From the NCBI GenBank assembly GCA_025201845.1, contig MU603951.1, forward strand, positions 17,235 to 81,234: a stretch of 64,000 nucleotides of DNA, in the 5' to 3' direction. A model generated the notes under the pieces. That model was given only the letters and a program-made list of their open reading frames with translations, did no database searches and had not been told where the DNA came from. Origin of the DNA: Martensiomyces pterosporus (lineage: Eukaryota; Kickxellomycota; Kickxellomycetes; Kickxellales; Kickxellaceae). Position numbers and translations under genes: made by a program. Every line of letters begins with the position of its first letter. Position 1 is the first letter of the stretch. Of this stretch, positions 20,984 through 29,963 are shown one piece after another.

Positions 20984-21367
20984 GGAGCTTGCGCCCAGCG
21001 GCAGCCTGCTGCTTGGGGCTTGTCTGCTCCCTCGTGTTCGCAAATAGTATATTTACCCCCTCATTACTTTTAGTGCTCTGTTCCACCGCTATACTTTTCT
21101 CCTGCTTCTCTGCCGGCCTACCTTCTCTATGCCCGGTATCCCTTTTTATTTCTCTCTAATCGTCTGGCTGCATTCTCAACCAAGAAGTGCCATACTCATC
21201 ATAGCTGGCTCTGGCAATTACAAATATCCGAAAGTGTGCCCCCTTCTCTGGGCATGCGCTGAAAAAGCAGCTTCACTCCATCACCGCCTGGCGTTTGCAC
21301 TGTCCTTCACTCGAGCCGCTCGTCAACAGCACCACCGCCAGCCTATATTACTTGGCCGCTACATGAA
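20984..21367. other. Spacer with leader of the small gene at 21368
   Basis: This 384 bp holds the 3' end of the deacetylase gene and the leader of the next gene. It contains C/T-rich runs and a minimal upstream open frame at its right end. Confidence 0.5.
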
Positions 21368-21371
21368 ATGA
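21363..21371 (+). promoter_or_regulatory. Minimal uORF (Met-Lys-stop) overlapping the main start codon
   Basis: The sequence ATGAAATGA encodes a two-codon upstream frame whose TGA overlaps the ATG at 21368 in an ATGA arrangement. Such start-stop overlaps can lower translation or force reinitiation. Function is inferred from layout only. Confidence 0.5.
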
Positions 21372-21829
21372 ACCTTGGAAGCAGCAGCAGCCACCACCAC
21401 CAGTCTGTGGTTGATCAGCAATACCATGGCGTCAGCTCGCTGCTCCAGAGCCTCGATCGGCTAGAAAATACCGGGGATACGTTCTTTGACTCGCTGGGAA
21501 AAGTCGGCCAGGGACCGCCATCTCTGCTTGCTGCTCAGCTTGTAAGCATGTCGCAGATATGCCAGCAGATGCGCGATGACGCCAAAAGCGCGTCGCTTCT
21601 GAATGTGCCCTCTGTCCTCGCCGACCCTGTGTTTGCCAAGTCCACATCTGCCCTACCTCGGTCTGGAACTGGCGAGCATGCAGCTCTTAGCGACAGCCAG
21701 GCACTGGATGCTTGGGTCCAGAAATCCAGCGCACAGACAAGCGAGCTGTTTGCTGAGCGGAGGCGCCTGACCGCAAACACGCAGGCTGCACTATCGGTGC
21801 CTCCGCCCAGAAGGCTTGATCTTCGATAA
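21368..21829 (+). CDS. Unknown small helical protein
   Basis: This single exon encodes 153 residues, and I do not recognise the family. A Ser/His-rich start (SSSSHHHQS) is followed by a likely helical core from about residue 20 to 75, with heptad-like spacing (SLLQSLDRLE, DSLGKV, LLAAQLVSMSQICQQMRDDA). A second helical stretch, LDAWVQKSSAQTSELFAERRRL, lies near the C-terminus. The tail is PPPRRLDLR. The shape would fit a subunit of a coiled-coil assembly such as a Mediator, kinetochore or tethering complex, but nothing proves that. It is convergent with importin-9, 175 bp away. ATG 21368 was chosen because the ATG at 21363 runs into a stop after one codon. Confidence 0.6.
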   Translation: MNLGSSSSHHHQSVVDQQYHGVSSLLQSLDRLENTGDTFFDSLGKVGQGPPSLLAAQLVSMSQICQQMRDDAKSASLLNVPSVLADPVFAKSTSALPRSGTGEHAALSDSQALDAWVQKSSAQTSELFAERRRLTANTQAALSVPPPRRLDLR

Positions 21830-22004
21830 ATTACTCTTTTGCCTTTTCCTGTCCAAATGGCCACGCGCCCGCCATGTTAATTGACGGCCCAGCAGACCCT
21901 GTATACGTCGGAAGAAAATAAACGAGAAAAAAAAACAGAAGCCCTAATTGGTGGTGGCCAAGCAGACAGAAACGTGGACACCAAGTTTGCATTCAGCTCG
22001 CTGG

Positions 22005-25000
22005 CTAGTGAGGGATAACTTTCCCAAAAATGGCCCGCTCCTTGGCTGACAATGTCGGCTCGATTGTAGCATGGAAGTCGTTCTGGTCATTCTGCACCAT
22101 CTCGCGGAAGAAGGTGCCCAGGGTTTCGTTGAGGTCCTGGTTGTAGATCGGATCAGCAAGGACGTCGTCATCGTCGTCGTCGTCGTCGTCGCCCTCGTCA
22201 AAATCAACACCGCCGTCGACAAGATCAGACAGGAAGCCGTACTGGTCTGCAGGCACAAGCTCCGCCAGAGGGTCGATGCCGCCATCTTCATCGCCGTCGT
22301 CTTCCCAGTCACCATCTTCGCCCTCGCTGCCCAGATCTGCCTCGTCAACAAGGCCGCTGAGTCCTGCGCCACCACGCCGTGCAAACAGGCTCTCAATGTC
22401 CATCTCGATCTCAACCAGCAAAAGCTTGATAATCTTTGCCGACGACGGGATCTGCGTGTACTGGTCAGGGTTGGTCCGAGACATCGAGCGTGTGACGATC
22501 TTGCCGTTGTTGGCCGCATTGGGGATCAGGTCGCCTTGAACGGCGAATGTGCTTACCCTTGGGTCGCCAAGCAAAAACAGGCGCGTAAGGGCAACCGCAG
22601 ACACCTTGCGGTTGTAGTAGCCCTGGACATCAAGGTAGTTCCTGAACCATGCTGCAAGAACCACCTGCAGCCCCGACTGGTCGCCAAATCTCATCTGATC
22701 AAGCAAGTCAACAACCTCGGACGGGTAGTGCACAACCAGTTGCGCATACAATGGCAGGAGCGACGAGCAGAACGACGATGTGCGTGCCGTTGCCAAGCGC
22801 GTGGTCACAACGCGGATAAGCTCAGCCAGCACGTTGCCTGCGATGTACTGGCTGCACTTTTGGATGATCTTTGACACAAGGTCACCCACAAACAGCGCAG
22901 ATGACTCGGATGAGTCCGGGGCCAGCAGGACAGCGACAAAGCGAATGATGTGGTCAAGACCGCTCATCCCGCTGCCATCTCTCCACTGGGCAACACAGTC
23001 GGCATCCTTCTGCACAAAATACTTGAGGCACGCCTGGCCACTTTGGAGAACCTCGTTGTCAGCACACGAAGAGAGGACCTGCATAAGCGAAGGGAATATG
23101 GCCTCAGTGTACCCGCTGGGCATTGGCGACGGCCCGCCCTTGACCAGCCCCGACAGCAGATCAATGGCAGAGGATACAACCATACCCTCGGTGCTCTGAG
23201 TGATAGCTTCGCCAATAATAGGCAGCGCGCGACGAGTGAACGCCTCGCGGGCAAGTGGGTTTCTCGCCATATCCTCGACTATATCGATGACGATGCTTGT
23301 CAGCAGAACGTCGCCCGGGTACTTTTGCCAAACCCCAATGACCGATTGGCTGATCGCCGGCTCTAGCGCAGCACTGATCTCCTGGTTATCCTGGAGCGTG
23401 GCATGCATAGCGTCAAGGGCAATATGCGCAGAGTCCTCGCTGAGCTGCGGGATAACGTCAGCAAGACCGCCAACAATGACGCTCTGGTGAGGCTTGACAA
23501 GACCCGATGGCAGGTAGCGGCAGAAATTGCCAATTGCACGAACAGCGCTAAGACGAACAGCTGGATGCATATGGGGATCGGCGGTGGCTTTGCTCGATGC
23601 CTCTACAAACGCCTCGGCTATGTTGGGCGGCAGCACCTTTGCAAAGCTGGAGGCAAAGATAAACGCACGCCCCTGGCCGAACGGGAAGCCGGCGCTTTGC
23701 GCAAGCGGCCACACGACGCTCTCAAACAGCGCGCCAAGATCAATCTGGCTGCTGCTTTTCTTGTCCTCCTGCTGCTCGATGATGCTGCTGGCAGCGATTC
23801 CGATGGACCAAAGAACAGCCTCGCTAACCAGCCACCAGCTGCTGTTGCTCTGGTGCCGCCACTGGCTTGCCACCTCCGTGCGCTGCCGAGCGGCCGACCA
23901 GAGCGCGGCGGTCAATGGGCCTGGGAGCGAATAGGCTAGGGACTGGATCAGCTCCTGCACTGAGACACGCACATTAAATCGATACCCCTCCTCATCCTCG
24001 TCGGCAACGAAAAGATCCATGTCATCGGCCCAATCCTCGAGCATCTCGGTGGTGATCTGCGCATAGCTCATCAAAACAGCCACCAGCTCGCTGAAGAAAG
24101 GTGTTGGGACACCAGCACCGCCCCCAGCCGCCTTGTCGACAAAGATCTTCCGCATGCTCTTGCGCTCGGTGGCCTTGGAAACCCACTCAAAGATCCCCAG
24201 TAGGTAGCTATCGATAGAACTCTCCTCGCCGTCCTCATCACAGAAGGTAAGCATATCCATGGCAGACTCGCTGTGCTCCCCGCCCTCATACACAAAGGCC
24301 TGCAGGTAGGGGTCACACAGGTCCTTGAGCTGGGACCAGAGCACCTCCAGAATGGAGGCATTGTAAGGAGCCACATGCTTCGGGAACCCCTCCATTGCCT
24401 TTACGACAGCCTTGGCGCATTCAGCCTTCAGAGGTATGCTGGACACGCCGCCCCTGCTCGAGATGGGCTGCTTGAACACGTCAAGGATCGGGTCCATCCA
24501 CTCCTTGAGGATGGCCGGCGCATGGGTGTCTACAAAGTCGGCTTGCGCAAATGAAATGTTGGAGATAATCTCTATGCAATCGCTGAACACACGGACTGCC
24601 ATGACACGAGTGCTCGTGTCATATTCGCTGCCGCTGACAAAGATGCGCTTCAGCTCAGGCAGCAGAGTGCCAAGCTGCTCCATGTGCTGCTCCGACATGT
24701 CGTTTGTGACCCACTCGCTAAACACACACATGGCCGAGTGCGTATGGTCTTTGTTGCCGCTGTGCAAAAGACCCACAAGCTGAGAAAACAGCAGCGGCCA
24801 CTCGTCAGGCCAGTCGTACCGCGCCATGCTAGAGACGACAGCAGCAGAGGCGGTGCGGATCTTTCGGTCGCTGCTAGTCAGGAGCGAAAACACCTTCTCG
24901 CGCACCTGGCTCTTTGTCTGCTGGTTTGGAATGGGCCCTGGCTCGTACCTTGTAGAGCCAATGCTCCAATGCCGATTGACATACCCCCGGATCTGGACAA

Positions 25001-25172
25001 TCGCGGCCTGCCGCACAGCTGTTCTGACTTCAGCCGCCAGAGCAACGTTGGCAGCGGCAAGAGAGAACTCATCGCTGTGCTCCAGCTGCTTCAGGTTGAG
25101 CTCGCTCCGCATGCGCGTGTTCGGTTCAGCTGACAAGGACCCTTGCAAGGCCTCAAACACCTGTGCTTCCAT
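22005..25172 (-). CDS. IPO9/KAP114: Importin-9 / Kap114-type karyopherin
   Basis: Translation from ATG 25172 (MEAQVFEALQGSLSAEPNTR) gives 1055 residues. The open frame runs further to 25331, but that part is not family-like. The N-terminal importin-beta domain is clear (LNLKQLEHSDEF, AVRQAAIVQIRGYVNRHW), followed by HEAT-repeat helices throughout. Two strongly acidic stretches lie near the C-terminus, EDGDWEDDGDEDGG and a run of nine Asp after DEG. Importin-9/Kap114 has acidic loops at this position that help hold histones H2A-H2B. The protein carries histones, TBP and other basic cargo into the nucleus, and length agrees with human importin-9 (about 1040). It diverges from GPN3 across 441 bp. 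Confidence 0.92.
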   Translation of the reverse strand: MEAQVFEALQGSLSAEPNTRMRSELNLKQLEHSDEFSLAAANVALAAEVRTAVRQAAIVQIRGYVNRHWSIGSTRYEPGPIPNQQTKSQVREKVFSLLTSSDRKIRTASAAVVSSMARYDWPDEWPLLFSQLVGLLHSGNKDHTHSAMCVFSEWVTNDMSEQHMEQLGTLLPELKRIFVSGSEYDTSTRVMAVRVFSDCIEIISNISFAQADFVDTHAPAILKEWMDPILDVFKQPISSRGGVSSIPLKAECAKAVVKAMEGFPKHVAPYNASILEVLWSQLKDLCDPYLQAFVYEGGEHSESAMDMLTFCDEDGEESSIDSYLLGIFEWVSKATERKSMRKIFVDKAAGGGAGVPTPFFSELVAVLMSYAQITTEMLEDWADDMDLFVADEDEEGYRFNVRVSVQELIQSLAYSLPGPLTAALWSAARQRTEVASQWRHQSNSSWWLVSEAVLWSIGIAASSIIEQQEDKKSSSQIDLGALFESVVWPLAQSAGFPFGQGRAFIFASSFAKVLPPNIAEAFVEASSKATADPHMHPAVRLSAVRAIGNFCRYLPSGLVKPHQSVIVGGLADVIPQLSEDSAHIALDAMHATLQDNQEISAALEPAISQSVIGVWQKYPGDVLLTSIVIDIVEDMARNPLAREAFTRRALPIIGEAITQSTEGMVVSSAIDLLSGLVKGGPSPMPSGYTEAIFPSLMQVLSSCADNEVLQSGQACLKYFVQKDADCVAQWRDGSGMSGLDHIIRFVAVLLAPDSSESSALFVGDLVSKIIQKCSQYIAGNVLAELIRVVTTRLATARTSSFCSSLLPLYAQLVVHYPSEVVDLLDQMRFGDQSGLQVVLAAWFRNYLDVQGYYNRKVSAVALTRLFLLGDPRVSTFAVQGDLIPNAANNGKIVTRSMSRTNPDQYTQIPSSAKIIKLLLVEIEMDIESLFARRGGAGLSGLVDEADLGSEGEDGDWEDDGDEDGGIDPLAELVPADQYGFLSDLVDGGVDFDEGDDDDDDDDDVLADPIYNQDLNETLGTFFREMVQNDQNDFHATIEPTLSAKERAIFGKVIPH

Positions 25173-25613
25173 CACGTCCTGGGTGTGGGTGGGGATACGT
25201 GGGTGGCTTAACAGTGGAGATTGGCAGCAAGCTGAGTAGAGGCGGAGCAGAACGCTAGTGTAGAAGACAAAAAAAGTGGGGGGGGGGCGAATTGAGCAAA
25301 GTTTTGATTTGAAACCCAAATGCCTATGCACAGAGCAATACGCACGCTTGCTGTGCTGCTGTGATCCGCGCGGGGAGCAAGGATTGCAGATCAGCCTGAT
25401 GCGAAAAAAAAAAAAGTCCGGCTCAGCTAGCGGCTGAAGGCTGCTTCTCCGCTTTGCTTATAAATTATTGCTACCATTGCCGCTATTTGCTTCCGCCTTG
25501 CCTTGACCCAGTCGCATTAGCTCTGTCTACACTGTTAGCTCCTCGTTCCAGAGCGCTTCTTTTATATACAGGCCAAATCGCAAACCCAGCAGGACGGATA
25601 ATTGAAGCCAAAA
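25173..25613. other. Divergent promoter region, importin-9 / GPN3
   Basis: This 441 bp contains an uninterrupted G9 run near 25278-25287, an A12 run near 25404-25415, and a TATA-like TATAAAT at 25459-25465 on the plus strand, about 150 bp before the GPN3 exon 1. I see no other gene. Confidence 0.5.
25459..25465 (+). promoter_or_regulatory. TATA-like element upstream of GPN3
   Basis: TATAAAT lies about 150 bp before the proposed split start codon of GPN3 and is correctly oriented. Assignment is by position only. Confidence 0.35.
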
Positions 25614-26847
25614 ATGTAAATGGCTTGTCTAACAACGCGGCACACACCTGTGAATTGCATGGCTAAAAAAAGACGGACACAAACTAACAGCACGCTCAAT
25701 GCTGTCTGCTACCTGCTATCGCATTGGCGTGTAGGGGTCGCTATTGCCAGCTCGTCATGGGTCCTGCGGGAAGTGGAAAGGTAAGCAGGGGGCAGCAGGG
25801 GCTGTAAATGCCCGCCCGAGTAGCAGCGACACGTAGCTGGCCCAGACATCGAACAGCTGTCGCCGCCTGGCTGGCACAGTCGCTAAGGCTTGTGTTTCCC
25901 ATTGCTGTCGCCATACACGTGGGCTTTCCTGCGAATGTAGTCCACGTACTGCCAGACGATCATGCAGCACTGCGAGGCAGCCAAACGGCGTGTGCACCTC
26001 GTCAACCTCGACCCAGCGGCTGAACGGTTCGAGTACCCTCCAACCATCGGTAAGCAAACCTAGCCTGGGCTAAGCGCGACATATAGCATGTGGCAGTGCT
26101 GCCACCAACCGGCTCAATGCATGTGGCCTCTGTGAAAACATGCCTGCTAACTGCCTCCGGCCTGCCCGACCTCTCACTCGCTCTGCTGTAGACATCCGCG
26201 AGCTAATCACATTAGAGGACGTTATGGATGAGCTTGGCTACGGACCGAATGGCGGTCTGATATACTGCTTCGAGTTCCTGATGGAGAACCTGGACTGGCT
26301 GGAGGACCAGCTTGGAGACTACGAGGACGACTACCTTATTTTGGACTGTCCGGGTCAGATCGAGCTCTACACGCACATCCCCATCATGCGGCAGATGGCG
26401 CAGCTGTTGCAGCAGTGGAACTTCCAGGTAGTAGGTGTCTACTGCCTTGAAAGCCAGTTCATTGAGGACACTGCAAAGTACTTTGCTGGTGTGATGAGTG
26501 CAACATCTGCAATGAGCATGCTCGAGATCCCCCACATCAACGTAATGACAAAGATGGACTTGGTTTCGGAAGAAGTGAAGAACAACATGGAGCGCTACTT
26601 TGACCCGGATCCACTGCTGCTTGCTGACGACGCGAACAAGTCGACGGCCGGCAAATTTAGCGACCTAAATCAGGCTATTGCCAACCTGATCGAAGAGTTT
26701 AGCATGGTCAGCTTCCTGCCACTAGACATCAAGGACGAGGACTCGGTGGCCTACGTCCTGTCTCACGCTGACAACGCTGTGCAGTGGGGCGAGGACCAGG
26801 AACCCAAGGAGCCAAACGACGAAGTGGAGGTTCCCGACTATGATTAG
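25614..26847 (+). CDS. GPN3: GPN-loop GTPase 3, four exons with a split start codon
   Basis: The model is join(25614..25615,25735..25780,25941..26049,26192..26847), 270 residues (yeast and human Gpn3 are about 272-284). Exon 1 contributes only the AT of the start codon. Exon 2 supplies G and then [15 protein letters not shown], matching the conserved Gpn3 start strand and Walker A loop. Exon 3 gives [17 protein letters not shown] and the [11 protein letters not shown] switch region. Exon 4 holds [14 protein letters not shown], the family GPN tripeptide in [18 protein letters not shown] (G3) and NVMTKMDL (G4). Gpn3 and Gpn1 help assemble RNA polymerase II and import it to the nucleus. A simpler model starting at the internal ATG 25757 would delete the beta-1 strand. 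The AT|G model relies on a GTAAAT donor, CTAAC at 25684 and an AG at 25734. Confidence 0.85.
25616..25734 (+). other. Intron inside the GPN3 start codon
   Basis: This 119 bp intron starts GTAAAT and ends GTGTAG, with branch-point candidates CTAAC at 25629 and 25684. It interrupts the ATG after its second base. In unspliced RNA the same position reads ATG-TAA. Confidence 0.65.
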
Positions 26848-27048
26848 TTCTGAGGTGTCCACTCTAGCAAGGGCTTTTAAATACAAGTGCACATGTAAGC
26901 CCTCAGCTGTAGCAGGCAGTGCGACATGAAGAGCAGGGAACCGACCAGAGATGTTTGCATGGTAGCGGCTGTGGTAGCAACACCAATGCGCGCATGTACA
27001 CGAGGCCAACCGCTTTTTACTGTCTCTGCCATACCCTGCAAAACGACG

Positions 27049-27261
27049 TTATATTGGCGGTCGGGCTGTAGGCTGGTATGACCTGTCGACGGATCCGTGT
27101 GGAGAGAGTAGCGACCCATCAGTCTCGCCGTACCCTTGAATAAGAATGGTTGGCAGGCTGCTTGCTTGCTTGCCTTGGCCGTTGGCTCTGGGCGTTGCTT
27201 TGCTTTTGCCGCCCCCAGTATGATGGCCGGTATGGCTGCCATTGTCCTCATTGCCGCTGTC

Positions 27262-27300
<39 letters not shown>

Positions 27301-27891
27301 AGAGTACTCATCGACGCCGCCTGCATTGATGCCAGAATGCTGTCTTTTGGCTTGGTTCTGTATAGCAGACTCGCCAAGGCTGAATGCTCCGAGCTTGTCT
27401 TCTTCTGCACTGTCATAGTCAGAGGCGTCGTTTGGATCAAGAACGAACTGCCCGATGCTCAGCTCTTTCAACGCAGCCTCCAAGCGACGGTCGAGATGGG
27501 TCGCATTTGGCGGGAGCTCGCGTGTCTGCTTCCAGTCGATGGGCGGCGACCCTGGCGGCGAAATAAGCCAAAGCTTCTCCTGTGTAGGAACGTGGAGAAA
27601 GCTGTCCCTTGTTTGTTGCAGGGATGTGTGCATGGAGAAGTACATGTGCATCGCATTTCCTGGGACGACATCTTTTGAATTAAGCCTGGCCATGGCCACC
27701 TGCGCATCAGCAGTAGCCGTGAACACAGCAAGACACCTCCTAAAGGACTTGAGCTTTGCAAAATGGCACAGGGCGCCGCAGTCCTCAAGCTTTGTGCGCA
27801 ATTCGCTGCATGCTTCGTCACAAAAGGTGTCAAACGTGACAACCAGCGAGTTGGTCGCTTCTGTGTTGGGCAACGAGGCAGTAAAGGCCAT
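27049..27891 (-). CDS. RCN1 (RCAN)-like: Calcipressin / regulator of calcineurin
   Basis: The protein has 280 residues from ATG 27891 (MAFTASLPNTEATNSLVVTF). An RRM-like N-terminal domain spans about residues 14-90. The family hallmark serine-proline loop follows as LWLISPPGSPPIDW near residues 107-120. A Ser10 run (a GCT/AGC microsatellite near 27266-27300) and an acidic-Ser stretch precede the C-terminus, which holds LPTILIQGYGE. PTILIQ fits the PxIxIT calcineurin-docking pattern. Calcipressins bind and tune the Ca2+/calmodulin phosphatase calcineurin, and their SPPGSPP loop is phosphorylated in known members. The open frame extends upstream to 28098, but the conserved domain starts right at the chosen ATG. 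The gene is divergent from the first SDR gene and convergent with GPN3. Confidence 0.9.
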
Positions 27892-28325
27892 TGCTGAATT
27901 CCTAGTTTCACAAAGGAGACAACGAGTGCTAACTTGGAGAGAGGGCGAAGGGTGAAGAGAGGAGTGCGGTGCTGCGTGGGAGTCGGCTGCGGCATAGGGG
28001 CGATTCGATGCATGCACTGACCACGCCGCAAATAGGCTCCGAGTCCACACGAAGAAGCTTGTCCGACAGTGCAATAGGATTCGGGCCCCACAGATCACCT
28101 GCTCATCCAGGTCTATGCGAGCCGGCTTTCTCGTGCTGCAGCCCAGGCAGATCGGCGCTCGTCAGACACGTGAGATGGCCTCTGTGCGGATGGTGGCTTT
28201 GCCCGTGTTTCCGGGCCAGCGAGGCATACAAAAAGCGCACGCATCCGACCAAGAGAACGTGCACTGCTTTCTTCGCTCTCTTTGCTATTTCTATTCCTCG
28301 ACTTCCACAGAACACACCACACACA
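27892..28325. other. Divergent promoter region, calcipressin / SDR 1
   Basis: This 434 bp holds both leaders. Frames run through it on both strands from the flanking genes, but with no conserved residues. I see no separate gene. Confidence 0.5.
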
Positions 28326-29204
28326 ATGAGCCTCAAGGACACAGTCGTCTTCATCACCGGTGGCTCCCGTGGCATCGGCGAAGCCATCGCTGTCCGCCTG
28401 GCCAAGGAGGGAGCCAGCATCGCCATTGCCGCCAAGACCGCCGATCTGAACCCCAGGCTCCCAGGCACCATCTACACTGCAGCCAAGGCCATCGAAGAAG
28501 CCGGCGGCAAGGCTCTTCCCGTGCAGTGCGACATCCGTGACGAGGAGCAGGTCAGGAAGGCAATTGAGAAGACGGTTGCCACCTTCGGCCACTTGGACAT
28601 TGTCATCAACAACGCCTCTGCAATTTTCCTTGAGGGCACCGAGAGCACCCCTGCCAAGCGCTATGACCTGATGCACAACATCAACGGGCGCGGCACCTGG
28701 CTGGTGACCAAGCTTGCGCTTCCTCACCTGCGCCAGTCCAAGCACCCTCGCGTCCTGACGCTCAGCCCACCGCTGGACATGAACCAGAAGTGGTTCGAGA
28801 AGAACCCAGCGTACACCATCGCCAAGTACAACATGTCGATGCTGGTTCTGGGTCATTCGGGTGAGTTTGCGGAGCACGGCATCCCAGTCAACGGACTGTG
28901 GCCATACACTGTCATTGAAACCGCCGCGCTTAACATGATCTCGAGTGCAAAGAACAGGCCTAATATGCGCACTCCCGAGATTATGGCGGATGCTGCGCTG
29001 GAGATTCTGAAGAAGCCCGCGTCGTTCACAGGCAACCTATGCATCGACGAGGTTGTCCTGCGGGAGGCTGGCGTCACCGACCTCTCCAAGTATGCGCTTG
29101 CCCCTGGCGTGTCTGACGAGGACATGCTGCTGGACGGATTCCTGGGCGAAGCAGACCATGCTCGCGTGGGTCTGCTGCGCAAGCTCCACAAGGCAAAGCT
29201 CTAA
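28326..29204 (+). CDS. HSDL2-like short-chain dehydrogenase, copy 1 (PTS1-type end)
   Basis: The protein has 292 residues from ATG 28326. The Rossmann cofactor motif TGGSRGIG lies near residues 11-18, NNAS near 97-100, the catalytic Ser in LTLSPPLDM, and the YxxxK pair in PAYTIAKYNM. The long conserved spacer GTIYTAAKAIEEAGGKALPVQCDIRDE and the SPPL form of the serine loop are specific to the hydroxysteroid-dehydrogenase-like 2 (HSDL2) group. Animal HSDL2 adds a C-terminal SCP2 sterol-carrier domain, which is absent here. The protein ends in AKL, a recognised PTS1 variant, so peroxisomal location is likely. The substrate is unknown, though fatty acid metabolism is the usual proposal. It is the first of three paralogues on the same strand. 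Confidence 0.9.
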   Translation: MSLKDTVVFITGGSRGIGEAIAVRLAKEGASIAIAAKTADLNPRLPGTIYTAAKAIEEAGGKALPVQCDIRDEEQVRKAIEKTVATFGHLDIVINNASAIFLEGTESTPAKRYDLMHNINGRGTWLVTKLALPHLRQSKHPRVLTLSPPLDMNQKWFEKNPAYTIAKYNMSMLVLGHSGEFAEHGIPVNGLWPYTVIETAALNMISSAKNRPNMRTPEIMADAALEILKKPASFTGNLCIDEVVLREAGVTDLSKYALAPGVSDEDMLLDGFLGEADHARVGLLRKLHKAKL

Positions 29205-29318
29205 ATGCATCCAAGATTTTTGCTGCTCCACTCATCCTTTTTAGCGAATGCTTAGTATTAAGTGGCTGGCGTTTAGAGCGGCCAAAACGGCGTTTGGATG
29301 GGAGGGGGTAAAGAATGC

Positions 29319-29963
29319 CTAGTCTTCATATTTCTTGTACTCGATTCTGTCGACGCTAACATCGTCATTGACAAGCTGGTATACGTAGGCGATGACTTGA
29401 CCCTGCTTGACATCCATAAGTACAAACGAAGGGATTGGGCTGGGCTCTTGAGGGCTGAATGCGCCGGTTATGCTGCCGGGGTTTATGAAAAACTTGCCCT
29501 GCTCCTCGTAGGCCTCGAAGCGATGTGTGTTGCCGCTGAGGAGAACATCCACATCCATCTGGCGTGCTGCTGCTGCAAGTGTGTCAACATCACCATTCGA
29601 CGGTACTAGCTGGTGGCCATGCACAACACCAATCTTTATGTCCTCATGCTGGAGAACCACAGAGGTGGGCCAGGTGTTTGTGTCGTCATCGAACTCGCCC
29701 CGCGCAATGTGGAGGTTGGGGGACACGCTCCTCAGGTACTCAAAGGTCGCTCTGTCGCATACGTTGCCTGTGCAGACAATCTGCTGTATCTTTCCAGGCA
29801 CCTATATCATGCAACAACGGGCGTCTGTTTAGCGAGGTGCGCTCTGTGCAGTGTCTCCGTCTTCCTTTTCCTCTCCGCTTACCAGTAGCTTGCGGAACTT
29901 TGCGGGAATGTCGGCCGCCCGTTGCGGAATGTGAATGTCGCCGAGAACCAAGACAAGGACCAT
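29319..29963 (-). CDS. VPS29: VPS29, retromer phosphoesterase-fold subunit (two exons)
   Basis: The model is complement(join(29319..29801,29883..29963)), 187 residues, close to human VPS29 (182). Exon 1 encodes [20 protein letters not shown] and ends at KFRKLL. The 81 bp intron (GTAAGC...TATAG) joins it to [16 protein letters not shown]. The metallophosphoesterase-like core is visible: [35 protein letters not shown] and NPGSITGAF. In retromer, VPS29 is a scaffold that binds VPS35 for endosome-to-Golgi recycling. The metal site is degenerate in characterised members and not enzymatic in the usual sense. The gene sits between SDR copies 1 and 2 in the opposite direction, 115 bp from the SDR 1 stop. 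Confidence 0.93.

Noticed and set aside
19802..21043. 413-codon minus-strand frame
   Set aside because: Antisense to the GlcNAc-6-P deacetylase and extends past its end only into a spacer. No family match.
25757..25780. Internal ATG (MGPAGSGK) as the GPN3 start
   Set aside because: It would delete the conserved beta-1 strand RYCQLV that is encoded immediately upstream in frame.
26022..26036. tRNA B-box-like GGTTCGAGTACC
   Set aside because: It lies inside a GPN3 exon encoding the conserved [11 protein letters not shown] segment, and no acceptor stem or A box pairs with it.
27892..28325. Extended N-terminus of SDR 1 and calcipressin through their shared promoter
   Set aside because: Both frames stay open by chance across the spacer, but conserved domains begin exactly at ATG 28326 and ATG 27891.
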